Origin: Serratia marcescens subsp. marcescens ATCC 13880
Lineage (GTDB): Bacteria > Pseudomonadota > Gammaproteobacteria > Enterobacterales > Enterobacteriaceae
Reading direction: 5' to 3'
NCBI RefSeq assembly: GCF_017299535.1
Contig: NZ_CP071238.1
Coordinates: 930,001 to 994,000, forward strand
Length of the DNA: 64,000 nucleotides
The position numbers and the translations under genes were made by a program. Numbering within the stretch: the first letter of the stretch is position 1; the number at the start of each line of letters is the position of its first letter. The notes under the pieces were generated by a model. It saw only the letters and a list, made by a program, of their open reading frames with translations. It was not told the DNA's origin and searched no databases. Shown one piece after another: positions 44,374-52,756 of this stretch.

Positions 44374-44892
44374 ATGACCAAAGTAATGATAATCGGATTA
44401 CTGTTGTTTTCTGCGGTTTTTATTGGCCTGTGTATTTATTTTCAGGATAAAGAGGGCGCCATGTTTGATAAATTGAGTCAACAACGCCAATCTGTCGGTG
44501 GTGGTGTGTTTACCGCGGGCGACTATAAGCCTGGGCTTTTAAAGCATATCGTGCTGTTTAAATATAAAAAGACCATCACGCAAGCCCAGCGGGATGCAGT
44601 GACGAGTCGGTTTTTATCGCTCAAGCGCTCAATGCGACCGGGGGCGGATGCGCCTTATATTCTCTCTATTGTTGAAGGTGTGCAAAACAGTGGGGAAGGG
44701 GTGGATGGCGGATTTGAACAGGGATTTATTGTGACGTTCAAGTCTGAAGGTGACCGCAATTATTACGTGGGAAAACCTCTGGTAGATACAGAGGGGGATT
44801 ACGATGAGGCCCATGACGCGTTCAAGCAATTTGTGGCCCCCCTGCTCAGTGACGATAACGGCGTGCTGGTGTTTGATTTTTCACTGAGGTGA
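44374..44892 (+). CDS. Membrane-anchored Dabb-domain (stress-responsive A/B barrel) protein
   Basis: 172 residues: one N-terminal membrane helix (VMIIGLLLFSAVFIGLCIYF) and a Dabb ferredoxin-like domain, recognisable from LLKHIVLFKYKKTITQAQRD, SIVEGVQNSG, GFIVTFKSEGDRNYYV and HDAFKQFVAPLL. Dabb domains form dimeric barrels in varied proteins; no substrate can be named. It lies 38 bp before vgrG and may be co-transcribed with it, but a link to type VI secretion is not known. Confidence 0.8.
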   Translation: MTKVMIIGLLLFSAVFIGLCIYFQDKEGAMFDKLSQQRQSVGGGVFTAGDYKPGLLKHIVLFKYKKTITQAQRDAVTSRFLSLKRSMRPGADAPYILSIVEGVQNSGEGVDGGFEQGFIVTFKSEGDRNYYVGKPLVDTEGDYDEAHDAFKQFVAPLLSDDNGVLVFDFSLR

Positions 44893-44930
44893 TGACGTCA
44901 GTGATGTGAGAGTTTTATGGAGAAAACACG

Positions 44931-47228
44931 ATGAACAGAATGATAACGGTCCATACCTCGCTTGATGATACCCCCTTTTTTTTTCAATCATTGACCGGCA
45001 AGGAAGCCCTGTCATCACTGTACACCTTCCATGTCGACGTGCTTTGCGAAGCGCAACCTGTCGACCCTAAAAAACTGCTGGGGCAAACGCTGACGGTGGG
45101 ATGTTACCAAACCCCGCTGACCCCACCACGCTATTTGTCGGGCATCATGACGCGGGTTGAGGTCAAGGGGCGGGACAGCAATGACCGCTATGACCGTTAT
45201 ACCCTTACCGTCAAACCCGCCTTGTGGTATCTGGGGCAGGGACGGGATTGCCGGATATGGCAAGAGAAAAGCGTGCCGGACATCATCACCACACTGTTGC
45301 GTGAGCAGAATATTGCGTTTGAGAACCGCCTGAGCTGGGATTATCGGTGTTGGGAGTATTGCGTGCAATATCAGGAAAGCGACTTCGATTTTATCAGCCG
45401 CCTGATGGAGCATGAAGGTATCTATTACTACTTCCTGCACGATAACGGGAAACACACGCTGGTGCTGGCTGATGCACCCGAGCAGCACGAGGTGCTCAGT
45501 GGTTTCGCCACCTTCCCGTGTATTGACGAGACGGCGAGTGATGTCTCCGAGCTGGGGATTGCACACTGGCGGGTGTCCGAGACGATGTCCGCGTCGCTGT
45601 ATCTGACTGACGACTATGATTTTCGCCGGCCGCGTGCCAACCTGCTGCAAGCGAGACAAAATCCCGCCCCTGACGGCCAGCAAGAGGCCGTCGTGTTTGA
45701 CTGGCCGGGGCGGTATACCCGGCATGACGACGGGGCATTTTACGGTCGAATTCGCCAGCAGGAGCTTGCGTGTGCACAGGCACAGATGTCGGGGGAAACC
45801 CCGTCGCTGGGCATGGCACCAGGGCATGCCTTTACCCTGACGCGGGCGGCGCGCCCGGAAGATAACCGGACCTATATCGTCAGCGGTGCAGAGTATTTTT
45901 TCAGTGAGGCCGGTTATTACAGTCAGGATGACGAAGAGGCGACACCGGTACATCGCACGGTCTTTACCGCCCACCCGGCGGCCCTGAGCTGGCGTCCAGC
46001 CCGGCAAACTGCCTGGCCGCGGACATACGGCCCGCAAACAGCGGAGGTGGTGGGGCCACAGGGGCAGACCATCTGGACCGATGAATACGGGCGCATCAAA
46101 CTCAGGTTCCGTTGGGACCGCCATAACGCCCCCGGTAATGACCAGGCAGCCTGCTGGGTGCGTGTGTCCAGCGCCTGGGCCGGATGGGGCTATGGCAGTC
46201 TCCAGGTGCCTCGTGTCGGGGAGGAGGTTATCGTCGATTTTATCAACGGTGACCCGGACCGTCCCATCGTCACCGGCCGCGTGTATAACCAGGACAGCAT
46301 GCCGCCGTGGGATTTGCCGGCGGATGCGACCAAAATGGGCTTCATGACGCGTTCTGCGGGCGGAACCCCCGAGAACGGCAGCTTTTTGGTGTTTGACGAT
46401 GCACCGGGGCGTGAGACGTTTGACATGCACGCCGAACGTGACATGAGCATGAGCACTGAACGTGACCTGACGGTGAATATCGAGGGGGCACGGACCACGC
46501 GGGTGAAGGGCGAAGACCGCTACACGTTCGATGATAGCCAGCGTGTACGTATCGCCAAGGGGCGGCAGGTTGATATCGCGGCGGGCGGTGATAACCGAGA
46601 GGTCACGGGGGACAGCACGACTACCTTGCACGGCAAGCAGACGGTTATCATTGACGGCGAGCTGGTTGAGGAATACCGGGACGGGCAAACAACCACCCTC
46701 ACCGCCGGTGGCCAAACGCTGAAGATACACGCCGGTGGCCAAACGATAATCATCAGCGAGGGTGGTCGGTCCATTGACATCGTTGGCGATGCAAAAAAAA
46801 AGATAACCGGCAACGAGCGCGAGGACACGACGGGGGAATGGACGAAGTCGGTGACGGGTACCATTAACATCCTGTCCGATGCGGATGTGAACATTAAAAG
46901 CGCCACGAAAATCACGCTGGATGCGCCCAATCAAAAGGCCACTACCGGCAAGGGGCACAGCGAAAGCTTTACCGGCCACTCTTTCAGCATGACGGGTGCA
47001 TCGGAAAGCTTTACCGGCAGTTCGGTCAGTTTTACCAACTCATCGGTCAGTTTTACGGCGTCGAGTGTTTCGATGGGCATGTTCTCCATCAGTAACACGC
47101 CGTTTAAATTATCAAAACATGATAACCATCTTGAATTTGTCAGCGGTAATAAAACGCTCACCAGTACTCTTCTCTCTTTCAAGAGTGATTACAGTGCGTT
47201 TGTGAGCGCCCTGACGACGATTGCGTGA
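44931..47228 (+). CDS. vgrG: Type VI secretion spike protein VgrG (TssI)
   Basis: 765 residues. The gp27-like N-terminal part (LTGKEALSSLYTFHVDVLCE, YDRYTLTVKPALWYLGQGRDCRIWQ, ESDFDFISRLMEHEGIYYYF) is followed by the gp5-like OB fold (WVRVSSAWAGWGYGSLQVPR, DPDRPIVTGRVYN) and a long beta-helix needle with repeats. The C-terminus has Ser/Thr-rich repeats (SESFTG, SVSFT) and no obvious enzymatic extension. VgrG trimers tip the T6SS tube and carry effectors. No other T6SS core genes are in the window, so this is an orphan vgrG in the island. Confidence 0.95.
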   Translation: MNRMITVHTSLDDTPFFFQSLTGKEALSSLYTFHVDVLCEAQPVDPKKLLGQTLTVGCYQTPLTPPRYLSGIMTRVEVKGRDSNDRYDRYTLTVKPALWYLGQGRDCRIWQEKSVPDIITTLLREQNIAFENRLSWDYRCWEYCVQYQESDFDFISRLMEHEGIYYYFLHDNGKHTLVLADAPEQHEVLSGFATFPCIDETASDVSELGIAHWRVSETMSASLYLTDDYDFRRPRANLLQARQNPAPDGQQEAVVFDWPGRYTRHDDGAFYGRIRQQELACAQAQMSGETPSLGMAPGHAFTLTRAARPEDNRTYIVSGAEYFFSEAGYYSQDDEEATPVHRTVFTAHPAALSWRPARQTAWPRTYGPQTAEVVGPQGQTIWTDEYGRIKLRFRWDRHNAPGNDQAACWVRVSSAWAGWGYGSLQVPRVGEEVIVDFINGDPDRPIVTGRVYNQDSMPPWDLPADATKMGFMTRSAGGTPENGSFLVFDDAPGRETFDMHAERDMSMSTERDLTVNIEGARTTRVKGEDRYTFDDSQRVRIAKGRQVDIAAGGDNREVTGDSTTTLHGKQTVIIDGELVEEYRDGQTTTLTAGGQTLKIHAGGQTIIISEGGRSIDIVGDAKKKITGNEREDTTGEWTKSVTGTINILSDADVNIKSATKITLDAPNQKATTGKGHSESFTGHSFSMTGASESFTGSSVSFTNSSVSFTASSVSMGMFSISNTPFKLSKHDNHLEFVSGNKTLTSTLLSFKSDYSAFVSALTTIA

Positions 47229-47245
47229 AGGGGAATGGTGTGGGT

Positions 47246-47608
47246 ATGGTCAATGTTGCGTTCTGGTCAAATGTGGCCCTTATCCTGGCGCTATTGCTGC
47301 TGGTCATGGTGGGGATTTGGAACGCTTGCCGAGCGGCCCGAAAAAATCGGGTCATTATGAAGCATGGAAAGGAAACCCGTGCGCTGATTGTGAATGCTAC
47401 GCCACATAAGAGACAGGTTGTGGTGGGGAAGGTGTCGGTGAAATTACAACTGACTTATACGGTAGATAGGGTGGGGTATTATGTTCTGAAGGATGTCATT
47501 GTATCGCCCTATTATGTGAACGCATTTAAGGCCGGAGAGGAAGTACTTATTCGCTATAGCGAGAGATGTTCGGGCGATATTATTATAGTAGGCGAAGTGG
47601 ATAATTAG
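47246..47608 (+). CDS. Hypothetical membrane-anchored protein downstream of vgrG
   Basis: About 120 residues, one N-terminal membrane helix (FWSNVALILALLLLVMVGIW) and a beta-rich domain (KHGKETRALIVNATPHKRQ, KLQLTYTV, KAGEEVLIRYSERCSGDIIIVGE) reminiscent of DUF3592-like folds. Starts GTG 47225 or 47240 are also possible; GAAGGGGA lies just upstream. Being directly behind vgrG, it could be an accessory or immunity-type protein, but there is no motif to support either. Confidence 0.6.
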   Translation: MVNVAFWSNVALILALLLLVMVGIWNACRAARKNRVIMKHGKETRALIVNATPHKRQVVVGKVSVKLQLTYTVDRVGYYVLKDVIVSPYYVNAFKAGEEVLIRYSERCSGDIIIVGEVDN

Positions 47609-47931
47609 CGTTGCTGTGTTGTGAAGTTAGCGGTGGAGGTTTTTGTCTTTTTAAAATTGGCTTGGTGTCGCCAGGCATTAATGGCGCTTAATAAATAAGC
47701 AGGTGTAACTATTCATTAGTTGTGGAGTGCGAGTTTTTGTGACTGGCAGGGGCTGCCTGTGTTTCTATAAGTGGATTGATTTATCATGGTGCATTATAGT
47801 GCTGTGACTGAAATTGTTGATATTATTGTCTTAATTATATCAAATAAAACAAAATCCCTTTTCAAGTCAGGCGTTGCTGCTACCTTCAATACCGAACCGA
47901 TATAAGACTACTCCTAAATGGTGAGGGTGTG
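47609..47931. other. Intergenic region before second FimB-like gene
   Basis: 323 bp, AT-rich, no gene. I found no 9-bp inverted repeat here like the one at 26808/27114. Confidence 0.35.
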
Positions 47932-48552
47932 ATGAAGCGCAAATATCTAACTGGGGAAGAAATAACAAGGCTACTTAAGACTATTTCTATGAATATGGTT
48001 TCTGTTCGTGATTATTGTATGACAAGCATGGCGTTTTTGCACGGCCTCAGGGTCAGTGAGTTGACGGCTTTACGACTGGCGGATTACGACCCGTTGTCCA
48101 GGAAGATTTATATCGCCAGACTCAAAGGCGGGATGAGTACCAGTCATCCCTTGCTGCCGGAGGAGAATGCGGCCTTGCAGGTGTGGCTTGCTGAACGACA
48201 GGCGTTGACGGGGCAATGCCAGCCCTGGTTATTTTTGTCGCGTAGGGGCAATCGATTGTCACGGCAAGGGTTTTACCAGTTACTGCGGCGTTATGGTGAA
48301 CGTGCCAATTTATCGCTTCCAGTTCATCCTCATATGCTCAGGCACGCCTGTGGATATAATCTCGCAGAGCGGGGGAATGATACGCGGTTGATACAGGATT
48401 ACCTTGGGCATCGCAATATTCGACATACCGTGCTGTATACGGCGGCGAATGCCGCACGCTTTAATCACGTTTGGTTGAAAGATGCGGGGTTACCGCTGAT
48501 GTCGCCATTACAGGAATCGTTGCCCCGCAATGTGCTCCATAACACCAATTAA
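47932..48552 (+). CDS. FimB/FimE-like site-specific recombinase, second copy
   Basis: 206 residues, clearly related to the protein at 26229 (shared KYLT, GLRVSELTALRL, STSHPLLPEE, FLSRRGNRLSRQGFYQ, HPHMLRHACGYNLA, NDTRLIQDYLGHRNIRHTVLYTA). All catalytic residues (Arg, Lys, His-x-x-Arg, His, Tyr) are retained. GGTGAGGG precedes the ATG. Its target is unknown; it could act on the 26808-27122 segment, as FimB and FimE share one switch in E. coli. Confidence 0.9.
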   Translation: MKRKYLTGEEITRLLKTISMNMVSVRDYCMTSMAFLHGLRVSELTALRLADYDPLSRKIYIARLKGGMSTSHPLLPEENAALQVWLAERQALTGQCQPWLFLSRRGNRLSRQGFYQLLRRYGERANLSLPVHPHMLRHACGYNLAERGNDTRLIQDYLGHRNIRHTVLYTAANAARFNHVWLKDAGLPLMSPLQESLPRNVLHNTN

Positions 48553-48622
48553 TCGAAACAGCTTGTTTAAGGTATTGTTAAACGGGTGCGAGGCTTCTTG
48601 ATGAACAGGAGGGGAGGCAGGA

Positions 48623-49052
48623 ATGAAAAAGAAACAGGAAGCCCCTTGTGTTCAGGAGGCATCACCACCATTGGGCGAAGCGGGCGTTATCGTGATGCGG
48701 GGGAGTGAGCACACTCCTCTTTATCAGCGGGTGGCGCTGCTGGCGTCTGGGAAAGCCTTTTAGTCGTCATGATGTGGCGAAAACGTTTGGAATAAATCTC
48801 GACAGTGCAGGAAATGTGATGTCTTACTTGCGCCGGGCGTGCCCTGACGTGGTGAAAAGTTGGCAATGGTATGAGCGGGGAGCAAGAGGGGCGCGCAAGC
48901 GTTATATGCAGATACTTTCAGCGCCAAATGTTGACGGAAAGCCGGTCAGGATGATGCCGGTTCATTTGTTGGGTGGAAAGAAAGAGGGCTCTCTGCAGGA
49001 TATGCGTCGCCGATTTATTCGAGGAACAGCCGCAGGATTGGGGGAGGACTGA
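48623..49052 (+). pseudogene. Frameshifted CaiF/GrlA-like regulator
   Basis: Starting at ATG 48623 (after GGGGAGG), the frame runs to TPLYQRVALLASGKAF then stops at about 48763. The family match continues in another frame as WRLGKPFSRHDVAKTFGINLDSAGNVMSYLRR to 49052. Compared with the intact gene at 38637 (PLYLAVAHFGLLSGRPLSREDISQAF), one base has been gained or lost around 48735-48750. A GC-rich CTGCTGGCG stretch lies there. It is either a pseudogene or a sequencing error. Confidence 0.75.
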
Positions 49053-49419
49053 ATGCAGGTCTGTACATGAGGAGAGTCTGTTGGCATGGTCGGCTTGCGT
49101 GTTGATTCAGACTTTTTTTTCGCAAGAGACAATGGCCCTGCATCGAAAGGTGTAGGGCAGTGAATGGTGACTACAGGAGTATTAATCACTTATCATATTG
49201 ATTTAAATAAATAAAAATGTTTGGTGTAGAGGGTGCATAGTTTTACCTAAAATCTTTTTTTTCAGGAAATCGGTTTAGATAATAACGGGTGAGTACGATT
49301 TTTAGTCGTTTGTTTCAATGAGCTATTAGTTCGAGTAAGTGTGTATATCTATGTGTGTAATTTTTATTTTTGTTTTTATTTTATCTAATATTATCAATAT
49401 TTTTGTGGTGTAGTTTTAT
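49053..49419. other. AT-rich right end of the island
   Basis: 367 bp with no gene; very AT-rich from 49185 on, ending at the direct repeat. Confidence 0.5.
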
Positions 49420-49437
49420 TCCTATTATCGGCACCAC
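49420..49437 (+). repeat. attR: direct repeat at the right island end
   Basis: TCCTATTATCGGCACCAC, identical to 19738-19755, here without a tRNA upstream. Confidence 0.9.
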
Positions 49438-49631
49438 TCCCTCTCCAGACTCCATGTGCTTACCCTTTCGCCGGTTAAACAACCGTTTAATTAATCACTG
49501 TTATAATTACCCCTGTTGAGTCTTGATGGATGAATGTTTTCACCTCAAGCATTGCGATGCGGCGCTCTGCGGGGCGGCATCCGTTTTTTGGACATGCCGG
49601 TGGTTCGGTGAGAAGTAAGGAGAAGTGCACT

Positions 49632-49850
49632 ATGAGCAGAAAAGACAAGCTCGCGGCGGCCCTGCTGGCCATCTTCCTGGGTGGGCTGGGCATTCACAAG
49701 TTTTACCTGGGGATGAAGTGGTGGGGGCTGTTCTACCTGCTGTTCTGCTGGACGGGGATCCCGGCGATTGTCGGCTTTATCGAAGGCATTATTTATCTGT
49801 TCCAGTCGGAAGAGAAGTTCAACCAGAAATACAATCCTGGTCTGATTTAA
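49632..49850 (+). CDS. TM2-domain membrane protein
   Basis: 72 residues with two membrane helices and the TM2 pattern (LLAIFLGGLGIHKFYLGMKWWGLFYLLFCWTGIPAIVGFIEGI). TM2 proteins are common small membrane proteins of unknown function. The ATG at 49632 follows AAGGAGAAG. A terminator lies just after the stop. Confidence 0.88.
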   Translation: MSRKDKLAAALLAIFLGGLGIHKFYLGMKWWGLFYLLFCWTGIPAIVGFIEGIIYLFQSEEKFNQKYNPGLI

Positions 49851-49861
49851 GGCTTTGCTGG

Positions 49862-49893
49862 CGGCGCTTCCTGCTAAGGGAAGCGCCGTTTTT
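49862..49893 (+). terminator. Intrinsic terminator after the TM2 gene
   Basis: 10-bp stem CGGCGCTTCC / GGAAGCGCCG with a 7-nt loop and five T. Confidence 0.92.
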
Positions 49894-49900
49894 CATTCCG

Positions 49901-50431
49901 TTATTGTTTCTTCATCATCTTGCCGCGCATTTCTTCACTCATCATTTTATTCGAGCTGGAAATTACGCAGTTATATTGCTTGCCTTGGTTAATGATCATA
50001 AAGGTGCTGACCGGATTTTTAAAATCCTTGTCGATGGTGAAATAAATATAGGCCTGCGGCAATGCGGCCGGTTTAAAGGCGCCGAAGGCATACACATCCG
50101 CCAGGCCCAGCGCGGAGAGATCGACCGTCAGTTCCATGGGCTTCATGGAATCCGGCGATGGGAACATCGATTTGGCCGACATCATCATGGTGCTGCTGTT
50201 GATGGTGTAATCGGTTTTAACCTTCATGCCCATATATTTCGATTCCGGCATGGAAAGTTCTTTTTTGCAGGCGGCGTCATGCTGCGGCGCCGGGCTGCCG
50301 TTTTCCATCACGGCGTGCACGTGTTCCAGCGTCACTTCTGCGTTGCCGGTGGTAGGTTGCGCATCGGCCGCGTAAGCCGCGCCGCTGAAGGCGGCCACAG
50401 AGGTAAGGATAATGCCCGTAACGATTTTCAT
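49901..50431 (-). CDS. Periplasmic hypothetical protein
   Basis: 176 residues with a signal peptide (MKIVTGIILTSVAAFSGAAYAAD, cleavage after AYA). The mature part has no family I recognise; it contains two Cys (ACKKEL, YNCVIS) that could form a disulfide and ends in a Met/Lys-rich tail. The ATG at 50431 starts the signal peptide. Confidence 0.75.
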   Translation of the reverse strand: MKIVTGIILTSVAAFSGAAYAADAQPTTGNAEVTLEHVHAVMENGSPAPQHDAACKKELSMPESKYMGMKVKTDYTINSSTMMMSAKSMFPSPDSMKPMELTVDLSALGLADVYAFGAFKPAALPQAYIYFTIDKDFKNPVSTFMIINQGKQYNCVISSSNKMMSEEMRGKMMKKQ

Positions 50432-50934
50432 TGTCGATCTCCAGAAAGCTAATAATGATATTAATTGCGGTGTGTAGCCTATTGGCCTGATAAAACGCAA
50501 AGTGACCCGTTCCGTGGAGATAAAATAGCCTCGGAATTTTTATAATAAATAGCGTTTCACCCACGCGGTACGCGAGGTTTTTTTAATTATATTGAGAGTC
50601 TTTATCTTTTGTTTCTCAGTCTGTTTACCTGCATATAAAGAGTACGTATAAACATAGTCAATGTTTAGAATATGCACAAATTATTGCGGTTTTTTTCACT
50701 TTCATTTTTCTATTTTTAACAGGGTTATAAATATTGCATTGATAAACAGGGAGTTGTCTTTTCTACGTTAAAATCACGCAGTGAAGCATTATTTATGTAA
50801 TCTTCATAGTCACAGAAATAACGCTGAAATTATTAACTTTCTATTTAACGGCTAATTATTCATGGTATAGGCTTCAACCGCTTGCGTTTCCTGCGCTAGA
50901 ATCAGGCGGTTTTCTCGTGGAAAAGGATATCGTC
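50432..50934. other. AT-rich divergent intergenic region
   Basis: 503 bp with no gene; low GC compared with its neighbours. It should contain promoters for the genes at 50431 (-) and 50935 (+). No specific operator recognised. Confidence 0.4.
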
Positions 50935-52032
50935 ATGGCCGCCTGGGCGCTTTTGATCGTCGGTTGGGTGTTGATTTGGCAGGATCACCCGGTTTGGGGT
51001 GTGCTGTGCATCGCGCTGTTTGCCGTGCTGCAATGGGCGAAGTACGCCGCTAAAAGCGGGCAAGAACCCGAAGAGGCGGCAGAGTGGCGCAAGACCGACT
51101 GGCATTCGCAGCCGATTGAAATGGCGCACGCCGGCGACAGCGATCGGCAGATTGGCGGCGTGGGGGAACTGGGCATGGGCGGCCCCAGCTTTTGGACGCT
51201 GCTGCTGCGCGACGGGGCGATTGTGCATGGCGCCTGTGCCGCGCCGCAGGACGTGGACGACGGCAAGCTGCGCCTGATCCCGACCCGCGGCCGCGAGGGA
51301 GAGGGGCTGACGGTCTACGAGCCTGCTGCCCGCATGATGTACGCGCTGCCGGCATTGACCGATCGCGAGCAGGACGCGTTGGCCGCCGGCTCCGCCGAGG
51401 CGCTGGCGCGGCTGCGGGAGAAATGCCGGCAGGCGGAGGTTACGCCGTTGCACCTTGTACGCGGTCTGTGGGTGCCGCAGTGGGTAGCGGATCCGGCGGA
51501 TCGGCTGGAGATCGCCTTACCCAACGGCCGGATGCTGGCGGCGCGCTCGATGTTGCCGGCGGATCTGCGCCAGGCGGACGATCCTGCCGCGCTGCTGCAC
51601 ACGCCGCCTTATGAGCTGTTGCTGGATAACCGGCCGACCGATCGCTTCGTGCGCGATCTTGAACGCGTGGCGGGATCCCCGTCGGGTGACGGCTTGAGCG
51701 TCGGCGGCTGCCAGTTCCACGGCGAGCATATCGTCGATGGTCTGTACCATCTGTACTTCGCCGGCGAGTGGTTCAGCCTGCTCTCTTACGCGCATAGACC
51801 GGCGGGCGGGCGCGGTTCGGACACCACCTTTTTCGTCGAGCGGGTCGAGCCGCAAGACGGCGGGGTTTTTGTGATTGAATGGGATGCTTACAGCGTGGGG
51901 CCCGACGGGCGTGAGCCGCGCGTGCCGGCCCCGCCGGTATTGGTTATCGCGGTGAGTTGGCAGGAAACGCCGCTGCAGTTGCCAACGGCCAACAACCGCG
52001 TGACCGTGCGCTTGCCCAACGCCACGGCGTAA
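50935..52032 (+). CDS. Hypothetical membrane-anchored protein
   Basis: 365 residues. Two short hydrophobic segments at the N-terminus (AAWALLIVGWVLIW, VWGVLCIALFAVLQW) then a large soluble, probably beta-rich region (GGPSFWTLLLRDG, GEHIVDGLYHLYFAGEWFSLLSYAH). No family recognised. The ATG at 50935 has AAGGA upstream; a GTG at 50917 is also possible. Its end is convergent with the next gene with a 3-bp gap. Confidence 0.7.
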   Translation: MAAWALLIVGWVLIWQDHPVWGVLCIALFAVLQWAKYAAKSGQEPEEAAEWRKTDWHSQPIEMAHAGDSDRQIGGVGELGMGGPSFWTLLLRDGAIVHGACAAPQDVDDGKLRLIPTRGREGEGLTVYEPAARMMYALPALTDREQDALAAGSAEALARLREKCRQAEVTPLHLVRGLWVPQWVADPADRLEIALPNGRMLAARSMLPADLRQADDPAALLHTPPYELLLDNRPTDRFVRDLERVAGSPSGDGLSVGGCQFHGEHIVDGLYHLYFAGEWFSLLSYAHRPAGGRGSDTTFFVERVEPQDGGVFVIEWDAYSVGPDGREPRVPAPPVLVIAVSWQETPLQLPTANNRVTVRLPNATA

Positions 52033-52035
52033 GGC

Positions 52036-52740
52036 TTAAGGCAACACCCTGACTTCGCCGTTGTGCAAGGTCAGCACCGCGATCGGGCTGCCGGAGAAGC
52101 ACTCCCTAAAGATCCAATCGCTGGGCCGAAACGCCGCCGCAGGCAGGCCGGCCTGCCACTCCTCCCACTGCGGGGCCGGCTTATCCGGCGGTAAAGAGAA
52201 AGAGACCAGCCAACCGGCTTCGCAGTGCACCCTTTGGCCGCTCGGGCGGATAAAGGTGTGTGCGCTCGCCAGCTCCATCACCGGCGGTAAAACCTCGAAG
52301 GCGATGATCGGCACGCCGGCCACGCTTTGCGGCTGAGGAAAACGCACGGCGGTCACGCCGTTCATCGTGATGGGGCTGTCTTCGGTGCCGGGCTGGCGCG
52401 GCTCCTGCCGGTTTACCCAGCTGCCTTTTGGCAGGGTGATTTCACCGAACGGTTTTGTCGCCTCGAGCGTCAGGTAACTGCGCCGATTCCAGCGTTCTTC
52501 CGCCCGCTGGCTCTTGAGATCCTGAAGGGCAATGTCGATCAGCATCAGCGCGAACGCCACCGGGTAGATCGCCAGCGCCGAGGCCAACAGATAGCCGCCC
52601 CAGGAAAGCGGCGGGCGCGGGCGGCCGCAGCGGGCGGCGGCGTATCGCCAGCCCCACCAGGCGAGCAGGATGCCGGCGAGCAGCAGGGCCAATAACAGCG
52701 CCAGCAGGCCGGCGACGCCGGCGCCATAACCTAACAGCAT
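52036..52740 (-). CDS. Hypothetical membrane protein
   Basis: 234 residues with two N-terminal hydrophobic stretches (LLALLLALLLAGILLAWWGW, GGYLLASALAIYPVAFALML) and a soluble C-terminal part. Begins 16 bp after the end of the gene upstream and so is the last of a three-gene operon (55215 to 52036). Family unknown. Confidence 0.65.
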   Translation of the reverse strand: MLLGYGAGVAGLLALLLALLLAGILLAWWGWRYAAARCGRPRPPLSWGGYLLASALAIYPVAFALMLIDIALQDLKSQRAEERWNRRSYLTLEATKPFGEITLPKGSWVNRQEPRQPGTEDSPITMNGVTAVRFPQPQSVAGVPIIAFEVLPPVMELASAHTFIRPSGQRVHCEAGWLVSFSLPPDKPAPQWEEWQAGLPAAAFRPSDWIFRECFSGSPIAVLTLHNGEVRVLP

Positions 52741-52756
52741 GGCAAGTTCCTTATGT

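Larger units (their letters stand above)
19738..49437. mobile_element. Integrative genomic island at thrW (P4-satellite-like, 29.7 kb)
   Basis: An 18-bp direct repeat (TCCTATTATCGGCACCAC) marks both ends: in the 3' end of intact thrW and at 49420-49437. A P4-type integrase begins 163 bp inside the left end, followed by AlpA-like, ash/Icd-like and alpha-type primase genes in the order seen in P4 satellites. The remaining 23 kb is cargo: phase-variable-type recombinases, a giant adhesin with a diversity-generating retroelement, regulators, small membrane proteins and a VgrG. No P4 capsid-size, psu or delta genes are seen, so helper-dependent packaging is not supported. Base composition drops markedly in parts (39-42, 47-49 kb), a sign of foreign origin. 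Confidence 0.92.

Noticed and set aside
47609..49419. A second invertible switch near the second FimB-like gene
   Set aside because: I found no 9-bp inverted repeat related to TTAGGACCA in the flanks by eye.
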